DNA of 41,870 nucleotides from Treponema sp. (GCA_031277045.1 JAISLX010000142.1:1-41870); one strand, 5' to 3'; shown: positions 26,201-34,624, counted from the first letter of the stretch. Notes: generated by a model from the letters alone, not told the origin. A program made the numbers and translations.

Positions 26201-27216
26201 TCCGGCATGGCGGGGTAGCGCCTGGCAAGCCCCTCCATCGTCAGATGACGCAGGTAATCGTCGGCATTGGCGAAACCGGGGGGAATTTCAAAGTCCGGCA
26301 GGTACTGGGGCAGTTCCTTGACCTTGATTTCCGGCACGTCCGGGGCGCAGCGCCGGGCGATTTTTACCGTGTTGCTTATCGCCTCCGGGTATTCGGGAAA
26401 CAGGGCTGCCATTTCCTCGCCGGTTTTGAAGTAGAACTGATCCCCGTAGTACTTTTTCCGCCGTTCCTCGCTCCGCAGTTTTCCCGTGCCGATGCAGAGC
26501 AGCACGTCGTGGGCCGCCGCGTCCTCCCGCCTAAGGTAGTGGACATCGTTGGTGGCCACCAGCGGGATGCCGGTTCTGGCGGAGATGCCGGCGATGGCCG
26601 TATTGATGTCCTTCTGGGAAAGGGAATTGCCCCGCAGCCCCCCCCGCGGGATGCCGTGATCCTGAATTTCCAGGTAAAAATTCCCCTCCCCAAACAGGGA
26701 CCGGTAGAACAGGGCCTTTGCCTCCGCTTCTTCCGTTTTTCCCGCCTGGATTAACCGGGGAATCTCCCCGCTGACACAGGCGGAAAGGGCGATAAGACCC
26801 TGGTGGTATTCGGCAAGCAGTTCGTTGTCAACGCGGGGCCGGTAGTAAAAGCCTTCGGTATAGGCCCTGGAACAGAGCTTTACAAGGTTGAAATAGCCTT
26901 CCCGGTTTTCCGCCAGCAGGATAAGGTGGTAATACTTGTTGTCGCTTTCCGCTCCTTTTTTCTCAAGCCGGGAACCGGGGGCCACGTAGACTTCGCAGCC
27001 AATGATGGGCTTAATGGGCGCGGCCCGATCTTCGTGCCTGGCGTTCTTCTTGCAAGCCGCCAGGAATTCCATAGTCCCGAACATATTACCGTGGTCCGTC
27101 AGGGCCAGGTATTCCATGCCCAGTTCCTCCGCCCTGTCGCAGAGGCTCGTTACGGACACCGCCGCGTCCTGAAGGGAAAAATCGGAATGGACATGCAGGT
27201 GGACAAAACCGGTCAT
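23233..27216 (-). CDS. dnaE: DNA polymerase III alpha subunit with duplicated OB domain
   Basis: Replicative polymerase, 1327 aa (E. coli 1160). An N-terminal PHP domain (HLHVHSDFSLQDAA) is followed by the C-family palm with GPGRGSGAGS (379-388) and catalytic D423 and D425 in PDFDMDFC, then KMDFLGLKTLDLI. Two OB-fold units follow in tandem, marked by MAFATLADYRGEIDLVFF at 1021 and MAFGTLQDYRGEIDLVFF at 1141, 120 residues apart. The last 120 residues are the usual clamp-loader-binding end. The duplication explains most of the extra length. No clear ribosome site precedes the ATG. Divergent from uvrB with 111 bp between them. Confidence 0.97.
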   Translation of the reverse strand: MTGFVHLHVHSDFSLQDAAVSVTSLCDRAEELGMEYLALTDHGNMFGTMEFLAACKKNARHEDRAAPIKPIIGCEVYVAPGSRLEKKGAESDNKYYHLILLAENREGYFNLVKLCSRAYTEGFYYRPRVDNELLAEYHQGLIALSACVSGEIPRLIQAGKTEEAEAKALFYRSLFGEGNFYLEIQDHGIPRGGLRGNSLSQKDINTAIAGISARTGIPLVATNDVHYLRREDAAAHDVLLCIGTGKLRSEERRKKYYGDQFYFKTGEEMAALFPEYPEAISNTVKIARRCAPDVPEIKVKELPQYLPDFEIPPGFANADDYLRHLTMEGLARRYPAMPENVLKQAEYELDVIISMNFTGYFLIVADFTNWAKSQGIDVGPGRGSGAGSIVAYALRITDIDPLKYGLLFERFLNPERISMPDFDMDFCNERRDEVIQYVTGKYGKERVGQIITFGTLGAKQVIKDVARVLDISIAESEVITKLIPKDPKITLEKAFSEESRLGELERDPKYTELFSLARKLEGLNRHSSIHAAGIVIGKSALDNYVPLYRDPKTGGIATQYTMNFLEKCGLVKMDFLGLKTLDLIKHTVEIIRGRGGEYAAFNIEKADELDPHTYAMLAEEQNEGVFQFEKSWWKDILRKAKPASIGELTALNSLGRPGPIKFIPQFIESKWNPRLIKYPDPSLEAILKETYGIITYQEQVMQVARIVAGYSMGKADLLRRAMGKKKKEDIEAEKAPFLQGALSQGYSREKAEEIYDILVPFADYGFNKSHAAAYSVLSFRTAYLKANFPAEFMAANLTNEIGSADKDKLGEYIEVAKRMGIPIDPPDINRSGKLFAVVDGRIVYGLKAIKGIGDIPAEEIVRARSGGPYESFMDFLNRVDIKTVGKKGVELLIQTGAFDTLGQSRDILLGNLERAVEYVQNIKDESKYGQSSLFGDTGEKIYPDFVFDEFPDKSREEKLRIEKELTGFYLSGHPMDGCREPWERYVRLDLSRAESAAPGPCVLIGILKGLRAITSKGGRPMAFATLADYRGEIDLVFFEDIWVKYRDKIKEDEIIALRGKLDTKRGKPAVQAEAVLEAEKLKIPELVESFCAQPLDKYRETWRRVTKLDLSDPAKAPEGDYTLVGTVTNLRPIQDKNGKAMAFGTLQDYRGEIDLVFFGKTWESCQGKVSEGKPAALKGRLDKSREKPNFKVNSVLDLERLEKKAEKMTETITENSGADGALREIPNPPPPDKLRVSGADSGDPEQRWRELHIRLDSEAARLDENLLPLRDEIMENPGPCHVFIHVPRTTAQRETVIRTASQICASASPASLDAIKRCRAVAEVWGE

Positions 27217-27292
27217 GGTTTTATGGTACCGGTCTTCCCGGCCGCAGGCAAGCTATGGTTCCTGAGCCAATTTCAAAATTCGTTCCACCCCT

Positions 27293-27321
27293 TTGACGGG
27301 ACCGGACGAATTCCCCATACT
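27293..27321 (+). promoter_or_regulatory. Possible uvrB promoter giving a leaderless mRNA
   Basis: TTGACG (27293-27298), 17 bp, CATACT (27316-27321). Transcription would start around 27328, the A of the uvrB ATG. No SD sequence lies ahead of that ATG. The match to consensus is moderate. Confidence 0.4.
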
Positions 27322-27327
27322 TTTTTA

Positions 27328-29343
27328 ATGCGCCCGTTTGAAGTCGTAAGTCCTTTCCAGCCCGCCGGCGACCAGGGGGAGGCTATCGCGGCCCTGGCGG
27401 CGGGGATCAAGGCCGGGGACAAGTACCAGACCCTGCAGGGGGTTACCGGCTCAGGCAAAACTTTTACGATGGCGAAGATCATCGAGACGGTACAGATGCC
27501 CACGCTGATCGTAAGCCACAACAAAACCCTGGCGGCCCAGCTTTACCGTGAATTCAAGGGATTTTTTCCCCACAACGCGGTGGAGTACTTTGTTTCCTAT
27601 TACGACTACTACCAGCCGGAGGCATACGTTGCCAGCCGCGACCTCTACATCGAAAAAGACGCTTCCATAAATGACGAAGTTGAGCGGATGCGCTTGTCGG
27701 CCACCCGGAGCCTCATGGAACGGCGGGACGTGATTATCGTGGCCACCGTGTCCTGCATCTACGGCCTGGCGACGCCGGAAATCTACAAAAAAATGACGGC
27801 CACTTTCGCCCGGGGGGACCGGATCGACGTGGAAGGGCTGATGCGGCGCTTTGTGGAACTACAGTACGAGCGGAACGACGCGGCGCTGGAACGGGGGCGC
27901 TTCCGCCGCCGTGGGGATACGCTGGAGATCTACCCCGCCTATCTTGAGGAAGCCTACCGCGTGGATCTGGACTGGGACAAAGTGGAGCGGATCCGCCGCT
28001 ACGATCCGGTTTCCGGGAAGTTTCTGGACGATCTGGACCAGGCCATGATCTACCCGGCCAAACAGTTCGTCATGCCCGCGGAGATGATCCGCGGCGCGCT
28101 GGGCAGCATCAAAGAGGAACTGGCCGAACGCTATGAATTTTTGAAGAACAGCGGGAAGAACCTGGAGGCGGAACGGCTAAAAACCAGGGTGGAATACGAC
28201 ATTGAGATGCTGACCGAGATGGGCTACTGCCCCGGCATTGAAAACTACTCCGCCCCGCTGGCGGGCCGGAAGCCCGGCGAAGCCCCGGACACCCTGATCG
28301 ACTACCTGCCCGCGGGAAAAAACGGGCGGGGCGGACATCTTACGTTCATCGACGAAAGCCACGTTACGCTGCCCCAGATTGGGGCCATGTACGCCGGGGA
28401 CCGGAGCCGCAAGCAAAGTCTGGTGGACTACGGCTTCCGCCTGCCCTGCGCCCTGGACAACCGGCCCCTGCGCTACGACGAGTTTGTGGAACGCCTGAAC
28501 GAGACGGTTTTTGTTTCCGCCACCCCCGGCGCGGCGGAGACCGGCCAGTCCGTCCGGGTGGTCCAGCAGCTTATCCGGCCCACGGGACTGCTGGACCCGG
28601 AGATAGAGGTACGCCCCGCGGACGGCCAAATGGAGGACATTTACAGCGAAGTACTGCAGCGGATCAAAAAGGGCGAACGTTCCCTCATTCTTACCCTGAC
28701 CAAAAAAATGGCGGAAGATTTAACGGACTACCTTTCCGGCCTGGGCCTCAAGGTCCGCTACATCCACAGCGAAGTTGAAACAATAGAACGGGTAGAAATA
28801 CTAACCAGCCTGCGCGCGGGGGATTTTGATATTCTGGTGGGGATCAACCTGCTCCGGGAAGGAATAGACCTGCCGGAAGTTTCGTTTATCGCCATTCTGG
28901 ACGCGGACAAAATAGGGTTCCTCCGCTCCCTTACCAGCCTGGTGCAGATTATCGGGCGGGCGGCCCGGAACGCCGCCGGCAAAGTTATCATGTACGCGGA
29001 CCGGCGGAGCGACGCGATGGAGGCGGCCATCAGGGAAACCAACCGCCGCCGCGGCATACAGACAGCCTACAACAAGAAACACGGCATTACCCCCGCCACG
29101 GTGAAAAAGGCCATCGCCAACATTCTGGAACGGCACAACGAGGAAGATCAGAACGCCGCCGCGGCTTCCATCGCGGTCCTTAAAAAGTCCTATAACGTGC
29201 TAATCCCCGCCGAGCGGCGGAAACTTGTCAAGGCGCTGGAAGCCGAGATGCTGGAACACGCCAAAAACCTGGAATTTGAAAAGGCCGCGGCGATCCGGGA
29301 CGAGATTGAAAAAATCAGGGCCATAGGGAGCGCCGGACGCTGA
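27328..29343 (+). CDS. uvrB: UvrABC system protein B
   Basis: Nucleotide excision repair helicase-like subunit that takes over damaged DNA from UvrA and recruits UvrC. 671 aa, normal for UvrB. It has Walker A GVTGSGKTFTMAKI, the beta-hairpin region YYDYYQPEAYVASRDLYIEK, motif GINLLREGIDLPEVSFIAIL, motif VI QIIGRAARN, and a C-terminal UVR coiled pair (EMLEHAKNLEFEKAAAIRDE). The ATG at 27328 (MRPFEVVSPFQPAGDQ) is the family start; the open frame runs further upstream over the dnaE start and is not coding there. No SD site is visible. Confidence 0.97.
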   Translation: MRPFEVVSPFQPAGDQGEAIAALAAGIKAGDKYQTLQGVTGSGKTFTMAKIIETVQMPTLIVSHNKTLAAQLYREFKGFFPHNAVEYFVSYYDYYQPEAYVASRDLYIEKDASINDEVERMRLSATRSLMERRDVIIVATVSCIYGLATPEIYKKMTATFARGDRIDVEGLMRRFVELQYERNDAALERGRFRRRGDTLEIYPAYLEEAYRVDLDWDKVERIRRYDPVSGKFLDDLDQAMIYPAKQFVMPAEMIRGALGSIKEELAERYEFLKNSGKNLEAERLKTRVEYDIEMLTEMGYCPGIENYSAPLAGRKPGEAPDTLIDYLPAGKNGRGGHLTFIDESHVTLPQIGAMYAGDRSRKQSLVDYGFRLPCALDNRPLRYDEFVERLNETVFVSATPGAAETGQSVRVVQQLIRPTGLLDPEIEVRPADGQMEDIYSEVLQRIKKGERSLILTLTKKMAEDLTDYLSGLGLKVRYIHSEVETIERVEILTSLRAGDFDILVGINLLREGIDLPEVSFIAILDADKIGFLRSLTSLVQIIGRAARNAAGKVIMYADRRSDAMEAAIRETNRRRGIQTAYNKKHGITPATVKKAIANILERHNEEDQNAAAASIAVLKKSYNVLIPAERRKLVKALEAEMLEHAKNLEFEKAAAIRDEIEKIRAIGSAGR

Positions 29344-29367
29344 CAGCCTGCTGCCGCGCTTGTATAG

Positions 29368-29450
29368 TGGACTTGTTTGATAATCCGGCTGGTTATCTCG
29401 CAAGTCCTTTTTAAGCGGTTGTTGTTCAGAAACTGAGGTTTCTGAACAAC
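29368..29450 (+). repeat. Dispersed hairpin repeat, copy 2 (internally deleted)
   Basis: Starts TGGACTTGTTTGATAATCC, lacks the central hairpin, and ends TTTTTAAGCGGTTGTTG with the hairpin TTGTTCAGAAACT/GGTTTCTGAACAA. It abuts the ddl remnant exactly at 29450/29451, as if it replaced the front of that gene. The end hairpin followed by TTTATT may stop uvrB transcription. Confidence 0.85.
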
Positions 29451-29701
29451 TTTATTAATGAAAAAGGCGCGGTCCTGGAAATACCGGCCCGGCTCCCCCC
29501 GGACACGACCAGGCGAATCCAGGAATTGGCGGTTAAAACCTTCACGGTCCTGAACGGCGAGGGCCTCTCCCGGGTGGATTTTTTCCTCACCACCCGCGGC
29601 GGGGAGGAACACATTCTGGTAAACGAAATATAGAGCTGGCCATTCAGCGTTTTGAAAAGGAAAAACGGCTGAGTATCAGTTACCGGCAGGGCCGCGGATA
29701 A
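29451..29701 (+). pseudogene. ddl: Remnant of D-alanine-D-alanine ligase
   Basis: The frame from 29451 reads FINEKGAVLEIPARLPPDTT, RRIQELAVKTF and GLSRVDFFLTTRGGEEHILV, then NEI and a stop. This is the C-terminal ATP-grasp part of Ddl (GA-L-IPA...RVDFFL...NEINT). After a junction in another frame comes IELAIQRFEKEKRLSISYRQ and a stop at 29701, which fits the Ddl C-terminus. The N-terminal two thirds and about 30 residues between NEI and IEL are gone. A working ddl must lie elsewhere. Function of the remnant: none expected. Confidence 0.8.
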
Positions 29702-29749
29702 AGGCGGAAACCCGGCGTATAGCGATAGTACGTTACGAGTTGATGTTGG

Positions 29750-31114
29750 TCATGTTCCGCCGCCTTCAGTTTTGTTGCTGTTAATTTCAGCACGGATAAC
29801 CGGTAGTTTTTTATCCAGGTCGTAAAATTGGAATACAATTAACATGAGTATGGCAAGTGCGGCGGGAATAACCGTATTAAGCAAAATAATCATGTTGCTC
29901 GCCGAAGCGATCTGCGTCTCAGCCTCCCCAACATAGCCGGAAATTCCCATAAGAATTCCCGCCATACCAACTCCAAGGGCGGAACCTACTTTTGCGGTTA
30001 TGCTCTGTGCGCAGGCTATTATCCCCTCGCCGCGCTTCTTGTATTTCCACTCACCGTAATCCATACAGTCGATGCAGAAGGACGCGCTGAACACATAAAA
30101 TGACGCAAAGGTAACACCGGAAAGTACGCTGGAAAGCAGCAGCAGCGGAATACTGTGGACATCAATAAGCCTAACCAGATAACCCGCCGCGCCAATAATG
30201 ATAAATAGCTGAATACTGCGCCGCATACCTATTTTTTTCGCCATCGCCGGTACGGCAATCATGACGGCTATGATGGACAACATTCCGAGTGAAGCGAGGC
30301 TCGCCAACCCAAGGTCGCCCATAATGTACTTGAAATAATAGCTTGTAACGTTCATGCTTGTCCCGATGTTTCCGAGTAGAATAAGAACCGCTACCATCAG
30401 TATGTATTTGTTATGGGCAACCAAATACACTAAATCCTTGACCGGCAGTTTTTGGGCCGCGGAAATATCACTTTTGCGTATTTCTTTAATGACGAAAAAG
30501 CGTATGAGCCCTATGAGCGTAAACGGAACAGCGAGAATCAGCGCGATTCCCGTCCAACTGCCGCCGTTTTTGTCCATGTTCTCTATCATTTGCGGGACGG
30601 CGATATTTGCGGCAACGATAAAAATTATACTGATAAGGCCTGATACCGCCGCTACATTAACACTCTTACTGTGATCTTTAAGGGCATTCGCGAGATACAC
30701 CGGTTCATTACAGAAAAGCAAAGTCGCGAATATTGAATTAACAATGGAGTACATTACAAACAGGTAAACAAGGCCGGCGTTAACGCTCATTTGGGGTGCG
30801 CTAAACATCAGCACCGTGAAGGCCCAATAACCAATCAAAGCCAACTCGTAGGGCCGGGCTTTACCAAGGCGGGTATTCGTTCTGTCGATAACAATACCAG
30901 CTATAAAGTCAGTAACACCATCGAATATTTTAGCGACTACAAAAACTATTCCCACGCTTGCCGCGGGCAGCTTCATATAGTCAGTGGCGTACATCGTAAC
31001 ATATATGAGCAGCGTTGAAACGACCCCTATGGAGATTGTCCTTGTAGGCCACGCGAGCATAAAACTGATGGGAACTTTATCCGTTGGTATCGCTTTTTTG
31101 TTTTGCTTTACCAT
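29750..31114 (-). CDS. GPH-family sugar:cation symporter
   Basis: 454-aa membrane protein with about twelve helices, of the glycoside-pentoside-hexuronide family (MelB-like MFS). It has the N-terminal VAKIFDGVTDFIAGIVIDRTNTRLGKARPYEL loop, whose Asp-rich helix and GKARP motif are typical, and a second-half SASFCIDCMDYGEWKYKKRGEGI motif. The ATG follows GGGAG. It lies ten bases after the hydrolase gene, so the pair is an operon under the divergent AraC regulator. Likely imports a glycoside or uronide with a cation; the exact sugar cannot be read. Confidence 0.88.
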   Translation of the reverse strand: MVKQNKKAIPTDKVPISFMLAWPTRTISIGVVSTLLIYVTMYATDYMKLPAASVGIVFVVAKIFDGVTDFIAGIVIDRTNTRLGKARPYELALIGYWAFTVLMFSAPQMSVNAGLVYLFVMYSIVNSIFATLLFCNEPVYLANALKDHSKSVNVAAVSGLISIIFIVAANIAVPQMIENMDKNGGSWTGIALILAVPFTLIGLIRFFVIKEIRKSDISAAQKLPVKDLVYLVAHNKYILMVAVLILLGNIGTSMNVTSYYFKYIMGDLGLASLASLGMLSIIAVMIAVPAMAKKIGMRRSIQLFIIIGAAGYLVRLIDVHSIPLLLLSSVLSGVTFASFYVFSASFCIDCMDYGEWKYKKRGEGIIACAQSITAKVGSALGVGMAGILMGISGYVGEAETQIASASNMIILLNTVIPAALAILMLIVFQFYDLDKKLPVIRAEINSNKTEGGGT

Positions 31115-31124
31115 AATAATCTCC

Positions 31125-33161
31125 CTATTTTACCACCACCCGTACCCGGGCAAGGTTTTTAATCTGGGTAAAAATATCCCCCGCGTTACCTTGCCGCTGG
31201 GACTGTACCCGCAGGACCGGGAAATAGGTTCCGCTTTGCTGAAAACGATGGACAGCCAGAACCGTGGCGGACACGCCATCTTCACTTACATTGCTGAACA
31301 CGCCCTTGACCGGAAAATCCGCTTCACCCTCAAAACTCCACTCGGCGGAAATGAGTTTCCCCGCGCCGGGAGGTACTTCCACGGCGGCGGAAAAATGAAC
31401 CGCGTCCCCCACAGCCACATCGGCCCGCTCCGCGCCCTTGACTTGCAGACGTACCACCGGCTGGATTCCCCGGCGTTCAGCCGCGGTGGGCGGAACCGAT
31501 ACCTGCCCATCCGACACGGCATACCCGGTTCCGGCAGGAGGCGCGATACCCTGTTCCACCCAGGCGGCAAGGTCCAGCAGCGCCTGGTGGAGCGCCCCGA
31601 TATAGGTAACCACATGGAGGGCGTCCGCGGTTTTTTCGGTGTCGCCGTGAAAGGCATGATCGATATACCAAAGCCGGAACTGTTCCGCTTCCCGGTCCCC
31701 CAGGTTTTCCTTTACCCGGGCGCGGTACCAGTCCGCTTGCCAGGGGAGCGCGTCCATGTCCATCAGAGCGGCCACCACAATCATCTTGCCGTTAAAGCGG
31801 CCCGATTGCAGAGAACCCGCTCCGCCCCAGCTTATCATGGGGCCCACCAAAGCAGACCGCTGGGGATACCGGGGTTCGCCCTTTTCGTCACGAAATTGAT
31901 TCCACACCGCGTAACCGCTATCGGGAACCTGGTGACGGTGGTAGGTTTGTATGGCAATATAGTCCGAGTTATCCAGCATAATCTCATCGCCGCTCCTGAG
32001 CTTGGACAGCATATCAAGCAGATCATCCCTGCCGAAAAATGAATTGATAATAATACGATTGCCTTCAAGACGTTCTACCGTTATTTTACCGCCCGCGGCC
32101 GCACCGCTCTTGACGACAGCCACCAGCCCGGTGAGGTAATCACTTGCGGGTATGCTTTCCACTTCGATATAAGGCCGGGAGTCAAGACCGTCATCGCCCC
32201 GGTTTAATCGCTGCCAGGCATCGTCAACCCCGGTCTTTTCCGTACCCACCGGGGCTTCACTGATTTTTTTCGGAAGGTAAACCGCCTTGACCACCGTCTT
32301 ATGCTGAATATGATCCCGCGCCGCCGATCCCGCCGGGTCCGCGCCGAGATAACCGGGAACTTTCCAGAAGTCCTCATAATAGGTGGAGTCTATGGTGTTC
32401 ACCACCGGAACCACCACCGGCATAGCGCCATCGTCCAGGGTCCGGTAACAAAACCAAGACCGGGGCGGGAAGCCCATTTTGGTAACCTCCTCCAGGGCTT
32501 GCCGTTCCTCCTCGTTTAATCCGGCGTACATATCCTTGCCGCTCCCCGGTTCTATGGCATCGGCGATAAGGGGCAGCTTATGCCGCAGCACCCGCTTGGC
32601 ATGGGCGCGGACGGTAAAACAATTCGGAATAGCCATAGGGCTGCCGATAACGAAGGGCACAGCTCCGTCCCAGGCGTTGGTGTTTTCAAAACAACTGGTA
32701 CTCTTAAAACCACCGCCGCTGCCGCCGTAGACATAGCCAAAAGGACGGTGGGGACCGTAAAGTTTTACCGCCACTTCCCGGGAATATTCGGCCACCGCGG
32801 AACTGGCCCGGTAGATGATAGTCGGATCGGGGATAGCCCCAAAAATTGGGCCAACCCCCATGTTGGATTCCACAAAATACGCGCCGTGGGTGTTGGCAAA
32901 GGCGATTGGATCCTCCGTGCCCTCAAGAACCTGGGAAGCGTCTTCGCTGCCCTGCACGGGCGACATAAAATGAAAAAACCGTCCCTGGTAGGCGTCCTTG
33001 GCGGGAAAATACAGGGAAAACCGGGTTTCCGTTCCCTCAAAGCCCCCGTGGATATAATGGTAAGGGACAGCGCCTTCCCGCCATTCGTCAATGTCGATAT
33101 AGGGCTTTTGGAACTGCGCGTCTTTTTTGGGATCGTAGGTAACGGTATGACTGTCGCTCAT
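31125..33161 (-). CDS. Large alpha/beta-hydrolase-like protein with PKD-like C-terminus
   Basis: 678 aa with no signal peptide. FGYVYGGSGGGFKST (about residues 140-155) looks like a nucleophile elbow (G-x-S-x-G-G) of an alpha/beta hydrolase; tannase or feruloyl-esterase-like proteins have a similar layout. DNSDYIAIQTYHRHQVPDSGY and HAFHGDTEKTADALH may supply other active-site residues. The last 110 residues (VRLQVKGAERADVAVGDAV, then GTYFPVLRVQSQ) form a PKD-like beta sandwich. The ATG has AGGAG upstream. Paired with the GPH symporter, it probably acts on an imported plant- or glycan-derived compound. The family assignment is tentative. Confidence 0.65.
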   Translation of the reverse strand: MSDSHTVTYDPKKDAQFQKPYIDIDEWREGAVPYHYIHGGFEGTETRFSLYFPAKDAYQGRFFHFMSPVQGSEDASQVLEGTEDPIAFANTHGAYFVESNMGVGPIFGAIPDPTIIYRASSAVAEYSREVAVKLYGPHRPFGYVYGGSGGGFKSTSCFENTNAWDGAVPFVIGSPMAIPNCFTVRAHAKRVLRHKLPLIADAIEPGSGKDMYAGLNEEERQALEEVTKMGFPPRSWFCYRTLDDGAMPVVVPVVNTIDSTYYEDFWKVPGYLGADPAGSAARDHIQHKTVVKAVYLPKKISEAPVGTEKTGVDDAWQRLNRGDDGLDSRPYIEVESIPASDYLTGLVAVVKSGAAAGGKITVERLEGNRIIINSFFGRDDLLDMLSKLRSGDEIMLDNSDYIAIQTYHRHQVPDSGYAVWNQFRDEKGEPRYPQRSALVGPMISWGGAGSLQSGRFNGKMIVVAALMDMDALPWQADWYRARVKENLGDREAEQFRLWYIDHAFHGDTEKTADALHVVTYIGALHQALLDLAAWVEQGIAPPAGTGYAVSDGQVSVPPTAAERRGIQPVVRLQVKGAERADVAVGDAVHFSAAVEVPPGAGKLISAEWSFEGEADFPVKGVFSNVSEDGVSATVLAVHRFQQSGTYFPVLRVQSQRQGNAGDIFTQIKNLARVRVVVK

Positions 33162-33315
33162 AATTGTTCTCCTTCAATCACTATCAATCACTATTTTCAA
33201 AGCGGTATACGCCGCTTCAGGAAAGGTCATTTTTGCATAAATCAGGGCTTGCCGTATTCCATTATATTTGCTTTTTGTATACTATATTGACATAAGTTCA
33301 GGGAGGTACCACGCT
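33162..33315. promoter_or_regulatory. Divergent control region of the hydrolase operon and AraC gene
   Basis: On the minus strand a perfect -10 TATAAT (33266-33261) lacks a good -35, as in activator-dependent promoters. The 5' leader of the hydrolase carries two exact tandem copies of TCAATCACTA (plus strand, 33174-33183 and 33184-33193) and an AAGCGG/CCGCTT inverted repeat (33200-33217). On the plus strand TACTAT or TATACT motifs near 33287-33295 may serve the AraC gene. Confidence 0.5.
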
Positions 33316-34479
33316 ATGACAAATCATGAATTACCGCGCCGTTTTGCCGCGGCAACGGGCATACCGGTGCAGGTTTTTCACCGGGGAATACATATACGGA
33401 GTTACGGCGCCGCCAAACGCTATACCAGCCTTGCCCTCAGCATTGCCGGTTCCCTTCCGGAATCAGCCCATCCGGTATGCTATACCAGGTCTGACGAATT
33501 TTTGTTTTGCGGCATGGTCCGGCAATCCCGGGGCGCGGAATGTTTTCTCCTGGGCCCTGTCGCGGCCTTTCCCTGTACCCGGCGGCTGGGGCAAAAAATT
33601 CTGGCCCGCCTGGGCCAGCCGGAAAACAGGATCTACGAATTGCTGCGCTGGTTCAAATCCATACCGCTCTGCGATCCTCCACGTTTCCAGGAACTGCTAG
33701 TATTTTTTGACTATATGGTGAACAGAAAAACGGATCACCAGGTAGTCTTTGTTCCATGCCGGAACAACACTGTTTCTGTGAACCTGGAGGAATCAAATGT
33801 TTCTTTTATTGAACATTTATCCGGCTTTCCCGAAAACGCGCTGGTATCCGCCATAGAATACGGAAAGACGGAAACCATCACGGCCCTGTTTGATGAGCTT
33901 GAATCCTGGGGAGACGGGGTCCCTCAGGTGGCTTCTGACGCGGATCGGGCCTTTAAGAATATCTTTATCTTTGCAACCGGCATCATCTCCAGAGCGGCGC
34001 TAAGGGGCGGACTGGATTATGATACTATCACGGCAATGTCGGATTATTATCTTCAAAGAATCGAAGCCACCGAAGGTTACGCGGAAATATTTCAGCTCAT
34101 GAAAAAAATGTTTCTGGATTTTACCCAAAAAACCGCCCGGGTCCGCCAACCGGAAACGGCGTCCCCGCTGGCACGGAGGATCAATAAAGTGATAATGGCC
34201 CGCCTTTATGAAAAAATCTCCCCCACCGTCCTTGCGGAAATTTTAGGCATGAATTGTTCCTACCTTTGCAGGCGCTTCAAAGAGGAAACCGGAAAAACCA
34301 TATCGGAATACATCAACGAAGTAAAAATCACCGAAGCCAGGTGCCTGCTGGAATCCACGGAACTGCCGCTTGCTCAAATTTCCGCCCAGCTTGGTTTTTC
34401 ATCACAAAATTACTTTCAAACCATCTTCAAAGAAATTACCGGCGCGACTCCGGGCAAATACCGGAACAGGTTTCATTGA
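33316..34479 (+). CDS. AraC-family transcriptional regulator
   Basis: 387 aa; GGGAGG nine bases before the ATG. The last 100 residues are the double helix-turn-helix of the AraC family (SPTVLAEILGMNCSYLCRRF, KEETGKTISEYINEVKITEA, then PLAQISAQLGFSSQNYFQTI and the PGKYR end). The N-terminal 280 residues are an unrecognised sensing domain. It is divergent from the hydrolase-symporter operon and most likely activates it in response to the substrate. Transcription should end in the hairpin of the repeat just after the stop codon. Confidence 0.9.
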   Translation: MTNHELPRRFAAATGIPVQVFHRGIHIRSYGAAKRYTSLALSIAGSLPESAHPVCYTRSDEFLFCGMVRQSRGAECFLLGPVAAFPCTRRLGQKILARLGQPENRIYELLRWFKSIPLCDPPRFQELLVFFDYMVNRKTDHQVVFVPCRNNTVSVNLEESNVSFIEHLSGFPENALVSAIEYGKTETITALFDELESWGDGVPQVASDADRAFKNIFIFATGIISRAALRGGLDYDTITAMSDYYLQRIEATEGYAEIFQLMKKMFLDFTQKTARVRQPETASPLARRINKVIMARLYEKISPTVLAEILGMNCSYLCRRFKEETGKTISEYINEVKITEARCLLESTELPLAQISAQLGFSSQNYFQTIFKEITGATPGKYRNRFH

Positions 34480-34624
34480 TTGGACTTGTTCGATAACCCG
34501 GTTGGTTATCTGCCAACCAAAGGTTGGTTCCAAGTCTCCCAAAAAACACGGATTTTGCCGAGAATCCGTGTTTTTTGTTGTTTTTAAGCGGTTGTTGTTC
34601 AGAAACTGAAGTTTCTGAACAACT
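34480..34624 (+). repeat. Dispersed hairpin repeat, copy 3 (fullest copy)
   Basis: Begins TTGGACTTGTTCGATAACCC. It contains a perfect 14-bp hairpin (34541-34554 with 34563-34576) ending in TTTTTT, then TTGTTTTTAAGCGG, and ends in a second perfect hairpin TTGTTCAGAAACT/AGTTTCTGAACAA. The first hairpin is a good intrinsic terminator for the AraC gene. Copies 1 and 2 share the same order of parts. Confidence 0.88.
34541..34580 (+). terminator. Intrinsic terminator of the AraC gene
   Basis: Stem AAAAAACACGGATT/AATCCGTGTTTTTT with an 8-nt loop and a T-rich tail, inside repeat copy 3. The flanking A and T runs make it bidirectional. Confidence 0.75.

Noticed and set aside
24508..26754. 748-codon plus-strand frame
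   Set aside because: It lies antisense to dnaE, which has full domain support; a GC-rich shadow frame.
26803..27327. Upstream extension of the uvrB frame
   Set aside because: It overlaps dnaE in antisense and is not part of the UvrB family.
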